Source: Bryobacterales bacterium
GTDB lineage: Bacteria > Acidobacteriota > Terriglobia > Bryobacterales > Bryobacteraceae
Direction: 5' to 3'
Length of the DNA: 64,000 nucleotides
Assembly (NCBI GenBank): GCA_026954325.1
Contig: JAIXKK010000101.1
Coordinates: 1-64,000 of the forward strand
The notes below the pieces were generated by a model that worked only from the letters and a program-made list of their open reading frames with translations, was not told the origin of the DNA and did no database searches. The translations under genes were made by a program, and so were the position numbers. Below, piece after piece: positions 31,499 to 41,014 of this stretch. Each line of letters begins with the position of its first letter. The first letter of the stretch is position 1.

Positions 31499-32932
31499 AT
31501 GAAGACCGCACTGCTGTTGGCTCTATCCATCGCCGGCGCATTCGCCGAGCCGCTCAAGATTGGAGACGTTACGGTACAGGGCAGTTTCCGTAGCCGTTTG
31601 GAGGGATGGGACTGGTTCGAAGGCCAAGCCGGCAATTCCTACGCATTCTCCGGCAATATTCTCCGGCTCTCTTTTTCTCAGAGCAAGACTTCCCTTGACT
31701 GGCAGTTCGAACTGGCCGCACCCTTCCTGCTGGGGTTGCCTTCCACCGCCATCGCCGCGGGGGTGCAAGGACAAATGGGGCTTGGCGCCAACTACTACGC
31801 CGCCAACGGCAACAGCCGGAACAGCGGAATGGTGTTCGCCAAGCAAGCCTTCCTGCGCTTCAAGAATCTGGGCGGCAGCAAGGCGAACTCGCTGCGCATC
31901 GGACGGTTCGAATTCGCCGACGGCGCCGAGATGACGCCCAAGAGCGTCACGCTGGCCGCCATCAAGCAAAACCGAATCAACATGCGCCTGCTCGGGCATT
32001 TCGGCTGGTCCGACGTGGGCCGCAGCTTCGATGGGCTTCAGTACTCATACAACAAACCCAACGCCAACCTTACGTTTCTCGGGGCGGTCCCCACCCGCGG
32101 CGCTTTTCAAACCGACGGCTGGGGCGAGTTGAACGCCGCGTTCGGATACACCGCCTACACGAGGGCCTGGGGCAGCGGCGGGCACGCCGCGGAAACCCGC
32201 GGCCTCGCGCTCTATTATGACGACTGGCGGCGGATCGTGAAAACCGACTCGCGCGCGCTCGCCGTTCGCCGCGGCGACCTTGCCAACATTCGCATCTGGA
32301 CCTTCGGCGGCCACCACATCAGCGCATTCGAAACCACCGCCGGCACGGTGGACCTGATGCTTTGGGGGGTGGGACAGACCGGACGCTGGGGCGCGCTGGA
32401 CCAACGCGCCCACGCCATTTCCATTGAAGGCGGCATCCAGCCGAAAATCGGAGGCCGCCTCAAGCCCTGGTTCCGGGGCGGGTACTTCGACGGCTCAGGC
32501 GACGGCAATCCCAATGACAACGTGCACGGCACGTTCTTTCAGGTGCTTCCCACCCCGCGCCCCTTCGCGCGCTTTCCGTTCTTCAACCTGATGAACAACC
32601 GCGACATTCTGGGCATCCTCACGCTGCGGCCGCGGAAGGACGTCACCATTTCATCGGAATTCCACGCCATGCGGCTCTCGGCGGCGCAGGACTTGTGGTA
32701 TCTCGGCGGCGGCGCGTTTCAGCCCTGGACCTTCGGCTATGTGGGCCGCGCGGCTTCGGGCGCCCGGTCTCTGGCAAATCTTTATGATGCCAGCGTCGAC
32801 TGGCGCGCGCGGGAAAACGTCACCATCAGCGCGTATTTCGGCCATGCCTCCGGGCGCGCCGTCATCTCCGCCATTTATCCCAAAGGGGCAGGCGGCAACT
32901 TCGGTTATCTCGAACTGCTCTACCGTTTTTAG
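31499..32932 (+). CDS. Alginate-export-family outer-membrane porin
   Basis: The ATG at 31499 follows a GGAGG site and gives 477 residues with signal MKTALLLALSIAGAFAE. The rest is a continuous series of amphipathic beta strands (VQGSFRSRLEGWDWF, LDWQFELAAPFLLGLP, LRIGRFEFADGAE, PWFRGGYFDGSGDG) ending in an aromatic residue (LLYRF), as expected for a barrel inserted by the Bam machinery. LRIGRFEF and GRSFDGLQYSY are typical of the alginate-export family. It sits 4 bases after the TorD-like gene, so it may have served substrate entry for the lost molybdoenzyme. Confidence 0.8.
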   Translation: MKTALLLALSIAGAFAEPLKIGDVTVQGSFRSRLEGWDWFEGQAGNSYAFSGNILRLSFSQSKTSLDWQFELAAPFLLGLPSTAIAAGVQGQMGLGANYYAANGNSRNSGMVFAKQAFLRFKNLGGSKANSLRIGRFEFADGAEMTPKSVTLAAIKQNRINMRLLGHFGWSDVGRSFDGLQYSYNKPNANLTFLGAVPTRGAFQTDGWGELNAAFGYTAYTRAWGSGGHAAETRGLALYYDDWRRIVKTDSRALAVRRGDLANIRIWTFGGHHISAFETTAGTVDLMLWGVGQTGRWGALDQRAHAISIEGGIQPKIGGRLKPWFRGGYFDGSGDGNPNDNVHGTFFQVLPTPRPFARFPFFNLMNNRDILGILTLRPRKDVTISSEFHAMRLSAAQDLWYLGGGAFQPWTFGYVGRAASGARSLANLYDASVDWRARENVTISAYFGHASGRAVISAIYPKGAGGNFGYLELLYRF

Positions 32933-33577
32933 CGGGCGCGAACAGCAGATTCCGGCCACCCGAATTGGAATCCGGATACGGCCTTTCCAAAGATGTGGCC
33001 GTTGTAGGTTCTCACTCCGGCATCGCCGTCGGCGGCGCCCGCCGCCACCATCAGGGGCAGCAGGTGGTCCGGATGCGGATGGCTCGCAGCCGCGCCCGGG
33101 GCACGTTGCCATGCGATCAGTTTCTCCGCGCGCTCCGGCGCGCTTGGCGCTGTCACCGCCGCCTGAAGCCATTCGTCGAAACGCTCCGAATCCTCTTTCC
33201 CCCTCTTCGAAAAGAAAGCGGTCAGGTTGTGGTGGCTCATGCCGCTGCCGGCAATCAGGACGCCTTGCTCACGCAGCGGAATCAAGCGCTCTTCCAATGA
33301 CGAAATGCCCGGCGCATCGAATCCCGCTTTGAGCGAAAGCTGCACGACAGGAAATCGAAGAGCGGAGTGTGCGCGGCGGCCGTGTTCACGGTAGAGCGCG
33401 GGCATTCCCAATGTCCGGAAATCACCAGCGCCGCCCGCCGGCCGGCGGCGCAGCGATCCGTCGATACCCCGCGGATAGGCCTCCATTTCCGCCACGGCTC
33501 GCGCGATGGAGGAGCGAGAAGGAAGCACGGGCCTCCTGGGGAATGCACAACGCGGGAAGACGCGCAGGCCGGCTCAT
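32929..33577 (-). pseudogene. LigB/DODA-family extradiol dioxygenase pseudogene
   Basis: Pieces of one gene lie in three phases. From the ATG at 33577: MSRPARLPALCIPQ. In a second phase: GGPCFLLAPPSREPWRKW and RRAALVISGHWECPRSTVN. In a third: FPVVQLSLKAGFDAPG, LIAGSGMSHHNLTAFF and SHPHPDHLLPLMVAAGAA, ending in FQFGWPES at 32929. About 50-60 residues between the SGHWE block and PVVQLSL, including the GLDHGAW metal/active-site segment, are deleted. The intact family cleaves aromatic diols with non-heme iron or zinc-like sites. With two frameshifts and a missing active site this copy is dead. Its end overlaps the porin end by 4 bases. Confidence 0.85.
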
Positions 33578-33644
33578 GGCCTCACCCTCGGGATACCCTT
33601 TGGCGGACACCAGGTGGTTTTTCAGATAGTTTTCATGTTGGGCG

Positions 33645-34934
33645 GTGTATGCTGTCAGAGAGTCCTTCGTGTTTCGAGTTTGGGTTTTTCTGAGCCTCAT
33701 TTGCCTTCCCGCCTCCGCGCAGCAGGCTCGGCTCTCCCTCGATGACTGCGTGCGTATGGCGCAGGCGGCGCAATCGGCGGTGAGCCTGGCGCGGCGGGAA
33801 GGTGAGATCGCCCGTCTGGGGTTGACTCAGGCGCGGGCGGCTTTCCTTCCCCAAGCGCACATCCTGAGCGGGTTCAATTACAATCCACCGTCGCGCAACG
33901 ACCTCGCCACGCAAAAATTCGCCGCCCTCAACGGCTCGCGCGAGTACATCGGCCTGGCAACCATCGGCGCGGAGTTGGATACCTCGGGGCGCCTGCGCGC
34001 CGGGTTGGCGCGGGCGCGCGCCGATCAGGATCTGGCGGCCGCCGGGGTGCTGGTCACTCAACGGGACCTGCGCCGCCAGGTGACGGCGGCTTATCTGCGC
34101 CTGCTGCTGATGCGGCGCCTGGCGCGCGTGGCCATGGAAACCCTTGCGGAAGCGCAAAGCTTTGAGAAACGCGTCCGGCTGCTCGCGGCGGGCGGGGAGG
34201 CGGCGCAGGCCGATGTTTACCGCGCCTCGGCGGAATCCGCTTTCCTCGACCAGGCCCGCGGCGGGGCCGAACTCGAGGCGGAGATCGCCAATCATGATCT
34301 TGCGGGCTTCTGGACAACCGATGCCGCCGCGCCTCTCTCCGTGGTGGATATTTTCGACGCTCCCGTTCCCGCGCCGGGACCTCCCGAGAACGTTCCCACG
34401 CCCTTCCTGCGCAGACCGGAGTTTCGCCTTTTCGATGCGGAAAAGCGCGGCTTCCTTGCCGAGTACCGGCGCACCCGCGCGGATCTCTATCCGCAACTGA
34501 GCCTGGTTTATCAATACGGCCTGGACGCAAACCAGGTGCGCGCCGATAACCGCGGCTATGCGACGTTCATCAATCTGAATATTCCCGTGTTCGACTGGTT
34601 CAAGACGCGCGGCGCGGCGCGGCAGTTCCAATTGCGCTCCGCCCAGAGCGACACCAGAAGACAGATCGCTGAACGGGCTTTCTCGAGCGAATACCAATCG
34701 GCTTTGTCGCGCGTGAAGCGGATCTATCAGCAGATTGCCATCACGGAGGCGCAGATCAAATTCTCGGAAGAGAATCTTCGGCTGAGCCGCATTCGCTATG
34801 AAGGCGGAGAAGGCCTCGCGCTCGAAGTGGTGAGCGCGCAGACGCAATTGGGACAGGCGCGGAGCAATTATTACACGACGGTGGCCAACTATCTGAGCGC
34901 CCGCGTCGATCTGGAGGTGGCGGCGGGGCGATGA
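33645..34934 (+). CDS. TolC-like outer-membrane efflux protein
   Basis: The 429-residue product has a signal peptide ending LPASAQQ. Two similar halves of alpha-helical barrel follow, each with the OEP pattern (LSLDDCVRMAQAAQSAVSL and the second half after FFAEYRRTRADLYPQLSLVY-like strands), and LARIRYEGGEG near the end. The start is uncertain: GTG at 33645 or, better placed for the signal, GTG at 33669. It forms the outer-membrane channel of the efflux system encoded with the next two genes. Its TGA overlaps the adaptor ATG (ATGA). Confidence 0.9.
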   Translation: MYAVRESFVFRVWVFLSLICLPASAQQARLSLDDCVRMAQAAQSAVSLARREGEIARLGLTQARAAFLPQAHILSGFNYNPPSRNDLATQKFAALNGSREYIGLATIGAELDTSGRLRAGLARARADQDLAAAGVLVTQRDLRRQVTAAYLRLLLMRRLARVAMETLAEAQSFEKRVRLLAAGGEAAQADVYRASAESAFLDQARGGAELEAEIANHDLAGFWTTDAAAPLSVVDIFDAPVPAPGPPENVPTPFLRRPEFRLFDAEKRGFLAEYRRTRADLYPQLSLVYQYGLDANQVRADNRGYATFINLNIPVFDWFKTRGAARQFQLRSAQSDTRRQIAERAFSSEYQSALSRVKRIYQQIAITEAQIKFSEENLRLSRIRYEGGEGLALEVVSAQTQLGQARSNYYTTVANYLSARVDLEVAAGR

Positions 34935-36169
34935 GAACGCGATGGGTTGTATTCGCAAGTCTTGCGCTGGCCGGCTGCGGCGGGCCCGCGAAGGAAGAAG
35001 AGGCCGTGAAGCCTCTGGTCACGGTGAAAGCCGCCAGGGCGGAAAGGGCCGAAGTGCAAAACTCCGTGGCAGCCCCGGCCACCATCTACCCGAGGGAGCA
35101 GGCGAACATCTCGGCCAGAATCACCGCCCCCATCCGCGAGTTGAGAGCGCGCAAGGGGGACACGGTTCAAGCCGGACAGACCCTGGCGCTTCTCGAAAAC
35201 CGCGACCTGCTCGCTCAGCGCGCCGAGGCGCGCGCGGCCGTAGCGGACGCGCAAGCCTCGCTCGACAAGGTGACTTCCGGAACTCTCCCCACCGATGTGG
35301 AGCGGGCCCGCGGCCAGGTGGAGACCGCGCAGGCCGCCTTTGAGCAGGCGCTGAAGATCTACGAGAAGCGCAAACAGCTTTACGAGCAGGGCGCCATTCC
35401 GAATCGTGAACTTCTCATCAGCCAGACCGAGATGACAACCACGAAGACGAATCTCGACGTGGCGAAGAAATCTCTTGACCTTTTGGTGAACCAGTCGCGC
35501 GAGCGCGACATCCAGATGGCGCAGAGCCGCCTGGCTCAAGCCAAGGCACGCCTGGAGAACCTGGAGGCGCAGTTCACTTTCACCGAACTGAAGAGTCCCT
35601 TCCGCGGCAGCATTACGGAGCAGTTCGGCTATCCCGGCGACATGGCCAAGCCGGATACGCCCATCTTCACCATCGTGGATATGTCGGTGGCGCAGGCGCG
35701 CGCGCAAGTGCCGGAAACGGAGGCCCATGAGTTGCGCGCCGGCATGGCGTGCCGCTTCCTTCCCACCGATCACCCCGAGAGCGCGACACCGGGTCGAGTG
35801 TCGATGGTGAACCGGGCTCTGGATCCCGCGCGCCGCACCGTGGAGGCGTGGTGTGACATCACCAATCCCGCGGCAAGTCTGCGCGCCGGCCTGTTCGGCC
35901 AGGTGAGCTTCCTCATCGGAGCAAGCACATCGAGCATCGTTGTACCGCTGGCGGCTGTGCAGTTCAATGAGGGGACGCGCACCGGCTTCGTGATGACCAT
36001 TGACGACAGGAAGACGGCCCACAAACGCGACGTCGAATGCGGCATCACGTTCGAAGGCAAGGTGCAGGTGCTGAAAGGGCTGAAGGAAGGCGAAGCCGTC
36101 ATCACCGAGGCCGGATACGGCCTGCCGGACGGCGCACAGGTGCAGTTCAGCGGGGAAGCGGGCAAATGA
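34931..36169 (+). CDS. RND periplasmic adaptor (membrane fusion lipoprotein)
   Basis: The 412-residue protein has a lipoprotein signal MRTRWVVFASLALAGCGG with the lipobox cysteine, so it is anchored in a membrane. ATIYPREQANISARITAPIR and GDTVQAGQTLALLENRDLL form the first half of the lipoyl domain. A long helical hairpin follows (residues ~95-215). ELKSPFRGSITEQFGYPGDM is the second lipoyl half, and beta-barrel and membrane-proximal domains close the chain. It links the RND pump to the TolC-like channel. Both ends overlap neighbours by four bases (ATGA), so all three proteins are made together. Confidence 0.93.
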   Translation: MRTRWVVFASLALAGCGGPAKEEEAVKPLVTVKAARAERAEVQNSVAAPATIYPREQANISARITAPIRELRARKGDTVQAGQTLALLENRDLLAQRAEARAAVADAQASLDKVTSGTLPTDVERARGQVETAQAAFEQALKIYEKRKQLYEQGAIPNRELLISQTEMTTTKTNLDVAKKSLDLLVNQSRERDIQMAQSRLAQAKARLENLEAQFTFTELKSPFRGSITEQFGYPGDMAKPDTPIFTIVDMSVAQARAQVPETEAHELRAGMACRFLPTDHPESATPGRVSMVNRALDPARRTVEAWCDITNPAASLRAGLFGQVSFLIGASTSSIVVPLAAVQFNEGTRTGFVMTIDDRKTAHKRDVECGITFEGKVQVLKGLKEGEAVITEAGYGLPDGAQVQFSGEAGK

Positions 36170-39100
36170 CCAGCCGGGTGGCCGATTTCGTTCATGCTCA
36201 CGGCCGGGCGCTGGTCCTGGTGGCGTTCAGCTTTGCCGTGGCCGGCCTGATCCTGATGTTCCAGGTGCCCATCTCGATCTTTCCGCAGACGGATTTTCCG
36301 CGCATCGTCATCCTGGTGGATAACGGGATCGCGCCCGTGGACGTGGAGATGCTCACGGTGACGCGCCCCATCGAGGAAGCCATCCGCCTTGTCCCGGGCA
36401 TCACCAATGTGCGCTCGGTGACGGCGCGCGGCTCGACGGAAATCAGCGTTTTCTTCCGCTGGGATGTGGATATCCTCAACGCGCTGCATCTGGTTCAGGG
36501 CCGCATCTCGCAGATCACGCCGTCGCTGCCGCCGCAGGTGCGGTTCTATATCAACCGGCTCACGTTTTCCGTCTTCCCGATGATCGGGTTCAGCGTTACC
36601 TCGAAGACGAAATCGCTTTCCGAGTTGTGGGAACTCGTCTATTACAACCTCGCGCCGCGGCTCTATCGCCTGCCCGGTGTGGCCGAAACACGCATCGTCG
36701 GCGGCCGGCAGCCCGAATATCACATTCTCGTCCAGCCCGAAAAGCTCAACAGCTACGGGCTTTCGCTGACCAAGGTAGTGGATGCGATTCGCAACACGAA
36801 CCTCATTGCATCCTCGGGCATGGTGCAGGAGAATTATCACCTCTATCTCGCCACCGTCACCGGCATGATGCGCGAGCGCGGGCAGATTGAGAATGCCGTC
36901 GTCGAAGTGGTGAAGGGCAATCCCGTGCTGGTGAAGGATCTGGCGCGGGTTGTACCGGGCGAGAAGCCCGTCTACAACATCGTCACGGCGAACGGCCGGC
37001 CTGCTGTTCTGGTGAACGTTCTCCAACAGCCGGATGGAAACGCTGTCGCCATCGCCGATGCCGTCAATAAAGAGATCCGGGACATTCGCCGCACGCTTCC
37101 CCCGGATACGGACCTGTCCATCTTCTACGATCAGTCCGTGCTGGTGAAGGACTCGATCGGCAGCGTCACCGAGAGCATTGCCATCGGCTTGGGGCTTTCC
37201 GTTCTTGTGCTGCTGCTGTTTCTGAAGAGCGGGCGCACCACCGTGGTGGCGGCGCTGGTGATTCCCATCGCGACATTGATTGCCGTGGTGTTTATGAAGC
37301 TCTTCCACATGAGTTTCAATCTCATGACGCTCGGCGGGCTGGCGGCGTGTATCGGTGTCGTCATCGACGACGCCATCGTGATGGTGGAAAACATCATGGT
37401 CCACCTGTCGATGGGACAGGCTCCGGGCGAGGCCGCCCGCAGCGCGATTGTCGAATTGACCCCGGCGCTCATCGGGTCCACTCTGACGCCGATTGTGGTG
37501 TTTGTTCCCCTCGTGTTTCTGGGCGGCATTACAGCGGTATTTTTCCGCGCGCTGGCAATGACAATGGTGACCGCGCTGCTTGCATCGCTGTTTCTCGCCA
37601 TCTTCTTTACGCCCGTGCTTGCCTCGCTGTTCCTGAAGCCGCGCCGGGATCCGGTCCAGGCGCAACTGGAAGAAGCCGAGCACGCGGGCGAAGGGCGCAT
37701 TCTGCGGAAGCTGAGCGAGTGGTACGGAAACGCCCTGCACTGGGTGCTGCTGCACACCAGGATCGTCTTCCTCGCCTGCGCGGTGATCGTCGCCGGCATG
37801 ATTGCGCTTTACAACGGCTTGGGCAGCGGCTTTCTTCCCGAAATGGACGAAGGGGCGTTTGTGCTGGATTACATCATGCCGGCGGGAACCTCGCTTCAGG
37901 AGACGGACCGGGTGTTGCGGCACATCGAGGTTTTTCTTCGGGAGACTCCGGAAGTGGAGAGTTTCTCGCGGCGCACCGGCGCGCGGCTCGCGCTCGCGAT
38001 TGCCGAGCCCAACACCGGCGATTTTCTCATCAAATTGAAGAAGGACCGCAAGCGCGGCCTCGAGGAAGTGACGGACGAACTGCGCCTCAGGATCAAGAAA
38101 GCGGAGCCGTCCATCGACATCGAGTTTCCCCACATCCTCGAAGATCTGATCGGCGATCTGGCCTGGTCGCCCAAGCCCATCGAGATCAAGATCTACCACC
38201 CGGACGAGGCGACGTTCAAGGAGGTAGCCGGCCGCATCGAGCAGTGGCTGCCCAAGGTGAAGGGCGTGGTGGACATCGTCAACCAGACCATTGTCATCGG
38301 TCCCTCGGTGAACTTCCGGGTCGACCCCCAGAAGGCGGAACGGGCAGGCTTCGGCGTGAAGGACGTGGCGGATCTCGAGGCCGCGGTCCTCGACGGCGAG
38401 GTGGCGTCCCAGATGATCAAGGGCGAGCGGCTCATTGGAATTCGTGTCCGCTATCCGCTCGCTTACCGTTCCTCGGTGGAAAAGCTCAAGGCGCTGCTGC
38501 TGACCTCACCGAACGGGACCACCATGCCGCTGGCGAGCATCGCCAACGTGGAAATGGAGGAAGGCGTCACCGAGATTCACCGCGACAACCTGCGCAATCT
38601 TACATCGGTGACGGCCTATCTTTCCGGCCGCGATCTCGGCTCGGCGATGCGGGAAATCCGCGAGCGCCTCTTTAAGGAGGTGCCGCTTCCCGCGGGAACC
38701 GAAATCGAGTTCGGCGGGCTCTACCAGATCCAGCAGGAATCGTTCCTCGGCTTGCTGCAAGTGCTGTTGATGTCCATCTTTCTCATCTTCATCATCCTGG
38801 TGTTCGAATTCCGCTCGTTCTCCCATCCGATCGCCATCCTGCTGGCCACTATTCTGTGTGGATCCGGTTCTCTACTGGCTCTTTGGATCACGAAGTCCAC
38901 CTTGAACATCAGTTCCTTCATGGGCGCAATCATGGTAGTCGGTATCGTCCATAAGAACGGGATTCTCATGCTCGATTCGGAGAAGTACTTCACCGGGCGC
39001 GGCTACGCGCTGAGGGATGCCATTTTTCAAGCCGGGCGCCGGCGCCTGCGGCCGATTCTGATGACGGCGCTGGCGACGGTTGCCGGCATGCTGCCGCTGG

Positions 39101-39237
39101 CTCTGGGGGTTGGTTCCGGCGCGCAATTGCTCCAACCGCTGGCCATTGCCGTGATCGGCGGCGTGACCGTGTCCATGGTGTTGTCTCTTCTGATCACACC
39201 CGTGGTGTTTTACAAACTTCGTGAGCGTGGGTTATAG
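36166..39237 (+). CDS. RND efflux transporter, inner-membrane pump
   Basis: The ATG at 36166 gives 1023 residues, the standard RND length. Twelve helices with two large periplasmic loops are visible. TM4 has GVVIDDAIVMVEN with the AcrB-like Asp-Asp pair. TM10 has VGIVHKNGILML with the relay lysine. So the proton pathway is intact. The porter loops include PEMDEGAFVLDYIMPAGTSL, which is reminiscent of CzcA/HAE1 border families. Thus substrate class (metal or organic) is not settled. It works with the adaptor and TolC-like protein encoded just upstream, expelling substrates from periplasm or inner membrane. Confidence 0.95.
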   Translation: MTSRVADFVHAHGRALVLVAFSFAVAGLILMFQVPISIFPQTDFPRIVILVDNGIAPVDVEMLTVTRPIEEAIRLVPGITNVRSVTARGSTEISVFFRWDVDILNALHLVQGRISQITPSLPPQVRFYINRLTFSVFPMIGFSVTSKTKSLSELWELVYYNLAPRLYRLPGVAETRIVGGRQPEYHILVQPEKLNSYGLSLTKVVDAIRNTNLIASSGMVQENYHLYLATVTGMMRERGQIENAVVEVVKGNPVLVKDLARVVPGEKPVYNIVTANGRPAVLVNVLQQPDGNAVAIADAVNKEIRDIRRTLPPDTDLSIFYDQSVLVKDSIGSVTESIAIGLGLSVLVLLLFLKSGRTTVVAALVIPIATLIAVVFMKLFHMSFNLMTLGGLAACIGVVIDDAIVMVENIMVHLSMGQAPGEAARSAIVELTPALIGSTLTPIVVFVPLVFLGGITAVFFRALAMTMVTALLASLFLAIFFTPVLASLFLKPRRDPVQAQLEEAEHAGEGRILRKLSEWYGNALHWVLLHTRIVFLACAVIVAGMIALYNGLGSGFLPEMDEGAFVLDYIMPAGTSLQETDRVLRHIEVFLRETPEVESFSRRTGARLALAIAEPNTGDFLIKLKKDRKRGLEEVTDELRLRIKKAEPSIDIEFPHILEDLIGDLAWSPKPIEIKIYHPDEATFKEVAGRIEQWLPKVKGVVDIVNQTIVIGPSVNFRVDPQKAERAGFGVKDVADLEAAVLDGEVASQMIKGERLIGIRVRYPLAYRSSVEKLKALLLTSPNGTTMPLASIANVEMEEGVTEIHRDNLRNLTSVTAYLSGRDLGSAMREIRERLFKEVPLPAGTEIEFGGLYQIQQESFLGLLQVLLMSIFLIFIILVFEFRSFSHPIAILLATILCGSGSLLALWITKSTLNISSFMGAIMVVGIVHKNGILMLDSEKYFTGRGYALRDAIFQAGRRRLRPILMTALATVAGMLPLALGVGSGAQLLQPLAIAVIGGVTVSMVLSLLITPVVFYKLRERGL

Positions 39238-39246
39238 GGGGTTACG

Positions 39247-40422
39247 ATGAGGTTTTTCCTGCTGGGCTGCCTGCTCATCGCGCCGGCTTGGGCGCAACGG
39301 GATTATGCAGGATCCGCGAAGTGCGGCACCTGCCATCAGTCGATCTACGATCGCTGGAAGAAGACTCGGATGGCCAACATCCTGGTGGATATCAAACAGA
39401 GACCGGATGCCATCCTCGGCGATTTTTCCAAGCCGGATCCCCTTGTCAATTTCCGCAAAGAAGACATTGTCTTCACCTACGGAAGCAAATGGAAGCAGCG
39501 CTACTTCACGAAGATTGGCGATGACTACTTCGCGCTGGGAGCGCAATGGGATGTCCGTGCGGGTGTTTGGCGGCCATATTATGTGCGCCCCGGAACCGAC
39601 TGGTGGGTGCCGCATTATCCGGCGGAACAGATGAAGCGCCCCACCGGGCCGCTGTGCGACGGCTGTCATTCGGTGAACTACAACGTGAAGACGAAGACGG
39701 TAACGGAGTGGAACGCCGGCTGCGAGAAGTGCCATGGAGCGGGCGGAGCGCATGTCCGGACGCCCTCCAAATCCAACATCGTGAACCCGGCGCGTCTCGA
39801 TTTCGTGCGAGCCAATGACGTCTGCATCCAGTGCCATTCGCAGGGGCGCCCCCTCAACAATCCCATCGAGGGCAAGTATTTCGATTGGCCCGTGGGCTAT
39901 GAGCCCGGGGAGCGCCTCAGCGATCACTGGGCGCTCGAGGAGCACAAACTCGGCGAGACATCCTTTACTCATTTCCCGGATGGTTCCGCGCACAAGAACC
40001 GGATGCAGGGGAATGATTTTGTCACCAGCGTCATGCACAACAAAGGAGTGAAATGTTTTACCTGCCATGACGTGCATGGAACGGAATTCAACGCCGATAC
40101 TGTTCGTCCCGGAAACGCCCTGTGCCGCCAGTGTCACGGGCCAGAATCGCCGAACGGCCCGCGCGGGAGCCTGGAGGCGCACTCTCACCACAAAGCCGGC
40201 AGCGCCGGAAGCGAGTGCGTTGCCTGCCACATGCCCGAGATCGCGCAGACTGCTCAGGGAGTCTATGTGAGAAGCCACACGTTCCGGTTTCTTTCTCCGG
40301 CAATGACCGTGCAATACAAGATTCCCAATCCCTGCATCCTTTGTCACAAGGATAAGTCGAACGAGTGGGCGCTCACCGAGATGAAGAAGTGGCCTGAAGT
40401 CTCGCCATGGCGTCTGGAGTAG
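39247..40422 (+). CDS. Secreted octaheme c-type cytochrome
   Basis: The 391-residue protein has a signal (MRFFLLGCLLIAPAWAQ) and eight CxxCH sites: CGTCH, CDGCH, CEKCH, CIQCH, CFTCH, CRQCH, CVACH and CILCH. Spacing and extra histidines (HSHHKAG, RSHTFRF) allow bis-His ligation as in cytochrome c554 and related multiheme carriers. It would act outside the cytoplasm in electron storage or transfer. It follows the RND operon by 9 bases, but no respiratory partner lies beside it. The hexaheme NapC-like protein 10 kb away is a possible partner. Confidence 0.9.
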   Translation: MRFFLLGCLLIAPAWAQRDYAGSAKCGTCHQSIYDRWKKTRMANILVDIKQRPDAILGDFSKPDPLVNFRKEDIVFTYGSKWKQRYFTKIGDDYFALGAQWDVRAGVWRPYYVRPGTDWWVPHYPAEQMKRPTGPLCDGCHSVNYNVKTKTVTEWNAGCEKCHGAGGAHVRTPSKSNIVNPARLDFVRANDVCIQCHSQGRPLNNPIEGKYFDWPVGYEPGERLSDHWALEEHKLGETSFTHFPDGSAHKNRMQGNDFVTSVMHNKGVKCFTCHDVHGTEFNADTVRPGNALCRQCHGPESPNGPRGSLEAHSHHKAGSAGSECVACHMPEIAQTAQGVYVRSHTFRFLSPAMTVQYKIPNPCILCHKDKSNEWALTEMKKWPEVSPWRLE

Positions 40423-40430
40423 GAGGAGCC

Positions 40431-40997
40431 ATGATCTACCCATACACCGCGATTGCCGGAGAGACGATTCCCAGGGCCGCGGAGCGCGCCTATCAGCACG
40501 TCCTCGACACCTACGCGAGCGAAACCAACAAGGTGGTTTCCGTATGGCGTGAGTTCGGCCCCGCCGACCTCACGTTTCAGCCCCACGAGCGGTCGAGCAG
40601 CGTGGGCAAGATCATGGAGCACCAGTTGCTCTCCGAGCGCCGGTTCTTCGCCGAGTTCCTTGGCGCCCCGGAACCGCCCCCGGCCAAAGTGCTGCCTGCC
40701 GAAAAGACACCGGAATCCTTCGCCGCGCGGATGGTGGAACTGGCGCGGCCGCGCCTGCCGTTTCTTGCGGCGCGAGATGCCGCCTGGTGGCTCGGGGACG
40801 TGCCGTTCTTCGATGCGCGGCGGGAGCGGATCTGGGTCTTTTGGCGCCGCGTCCTGCACACGGCGCACCACCGCACGCAGTTGACGGTTTATCTGCGGCT
40901 GCTGGGGAAGAAAGTGGTGGCCACCTACGGTCCCACGGCCGACGTGACATGGGAGGGCGCTGACCCGACTCTGACCGTGGAATCGGCGGGACGGTAG
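40431..40997 (+). CDS. DinB-family protein
   Basis: Starting at the ATG at 40431 behind AGGAGGAG, the 188-residue protein is a four-helix DinB-like bundle. The three metal-binding histidines are likely in IMEHQLLSERRFF and LHTAHHRTQLTVY. The family includes bacillithiol or mycothiol transferases and many uncharacterised hydrolase-like proteins. It starts 8 bases after the octaheme cytochrome stop and may be cotranscribed, with no obvious shared function. Confidence 0.85.
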   Translation: MIYPYTAIAGETIPRAAERAYQHVLDTYASETNKVVSVWREFGPADLTFQPHERSSSVGKIMEHQLLSERRFFAEFLGAPEPPPAKVLPAEKTPESFAARMVELARPRLPFLAARDAAWWLGDVPFFDARRERIWVFWRRVLHTAHHRTQLTVYLRLLGKKVVATYGPTADVTWEGADPTLTVESAGR

Positions 40998-41014
40998 TCC
41001 ACGATACAATTAGC

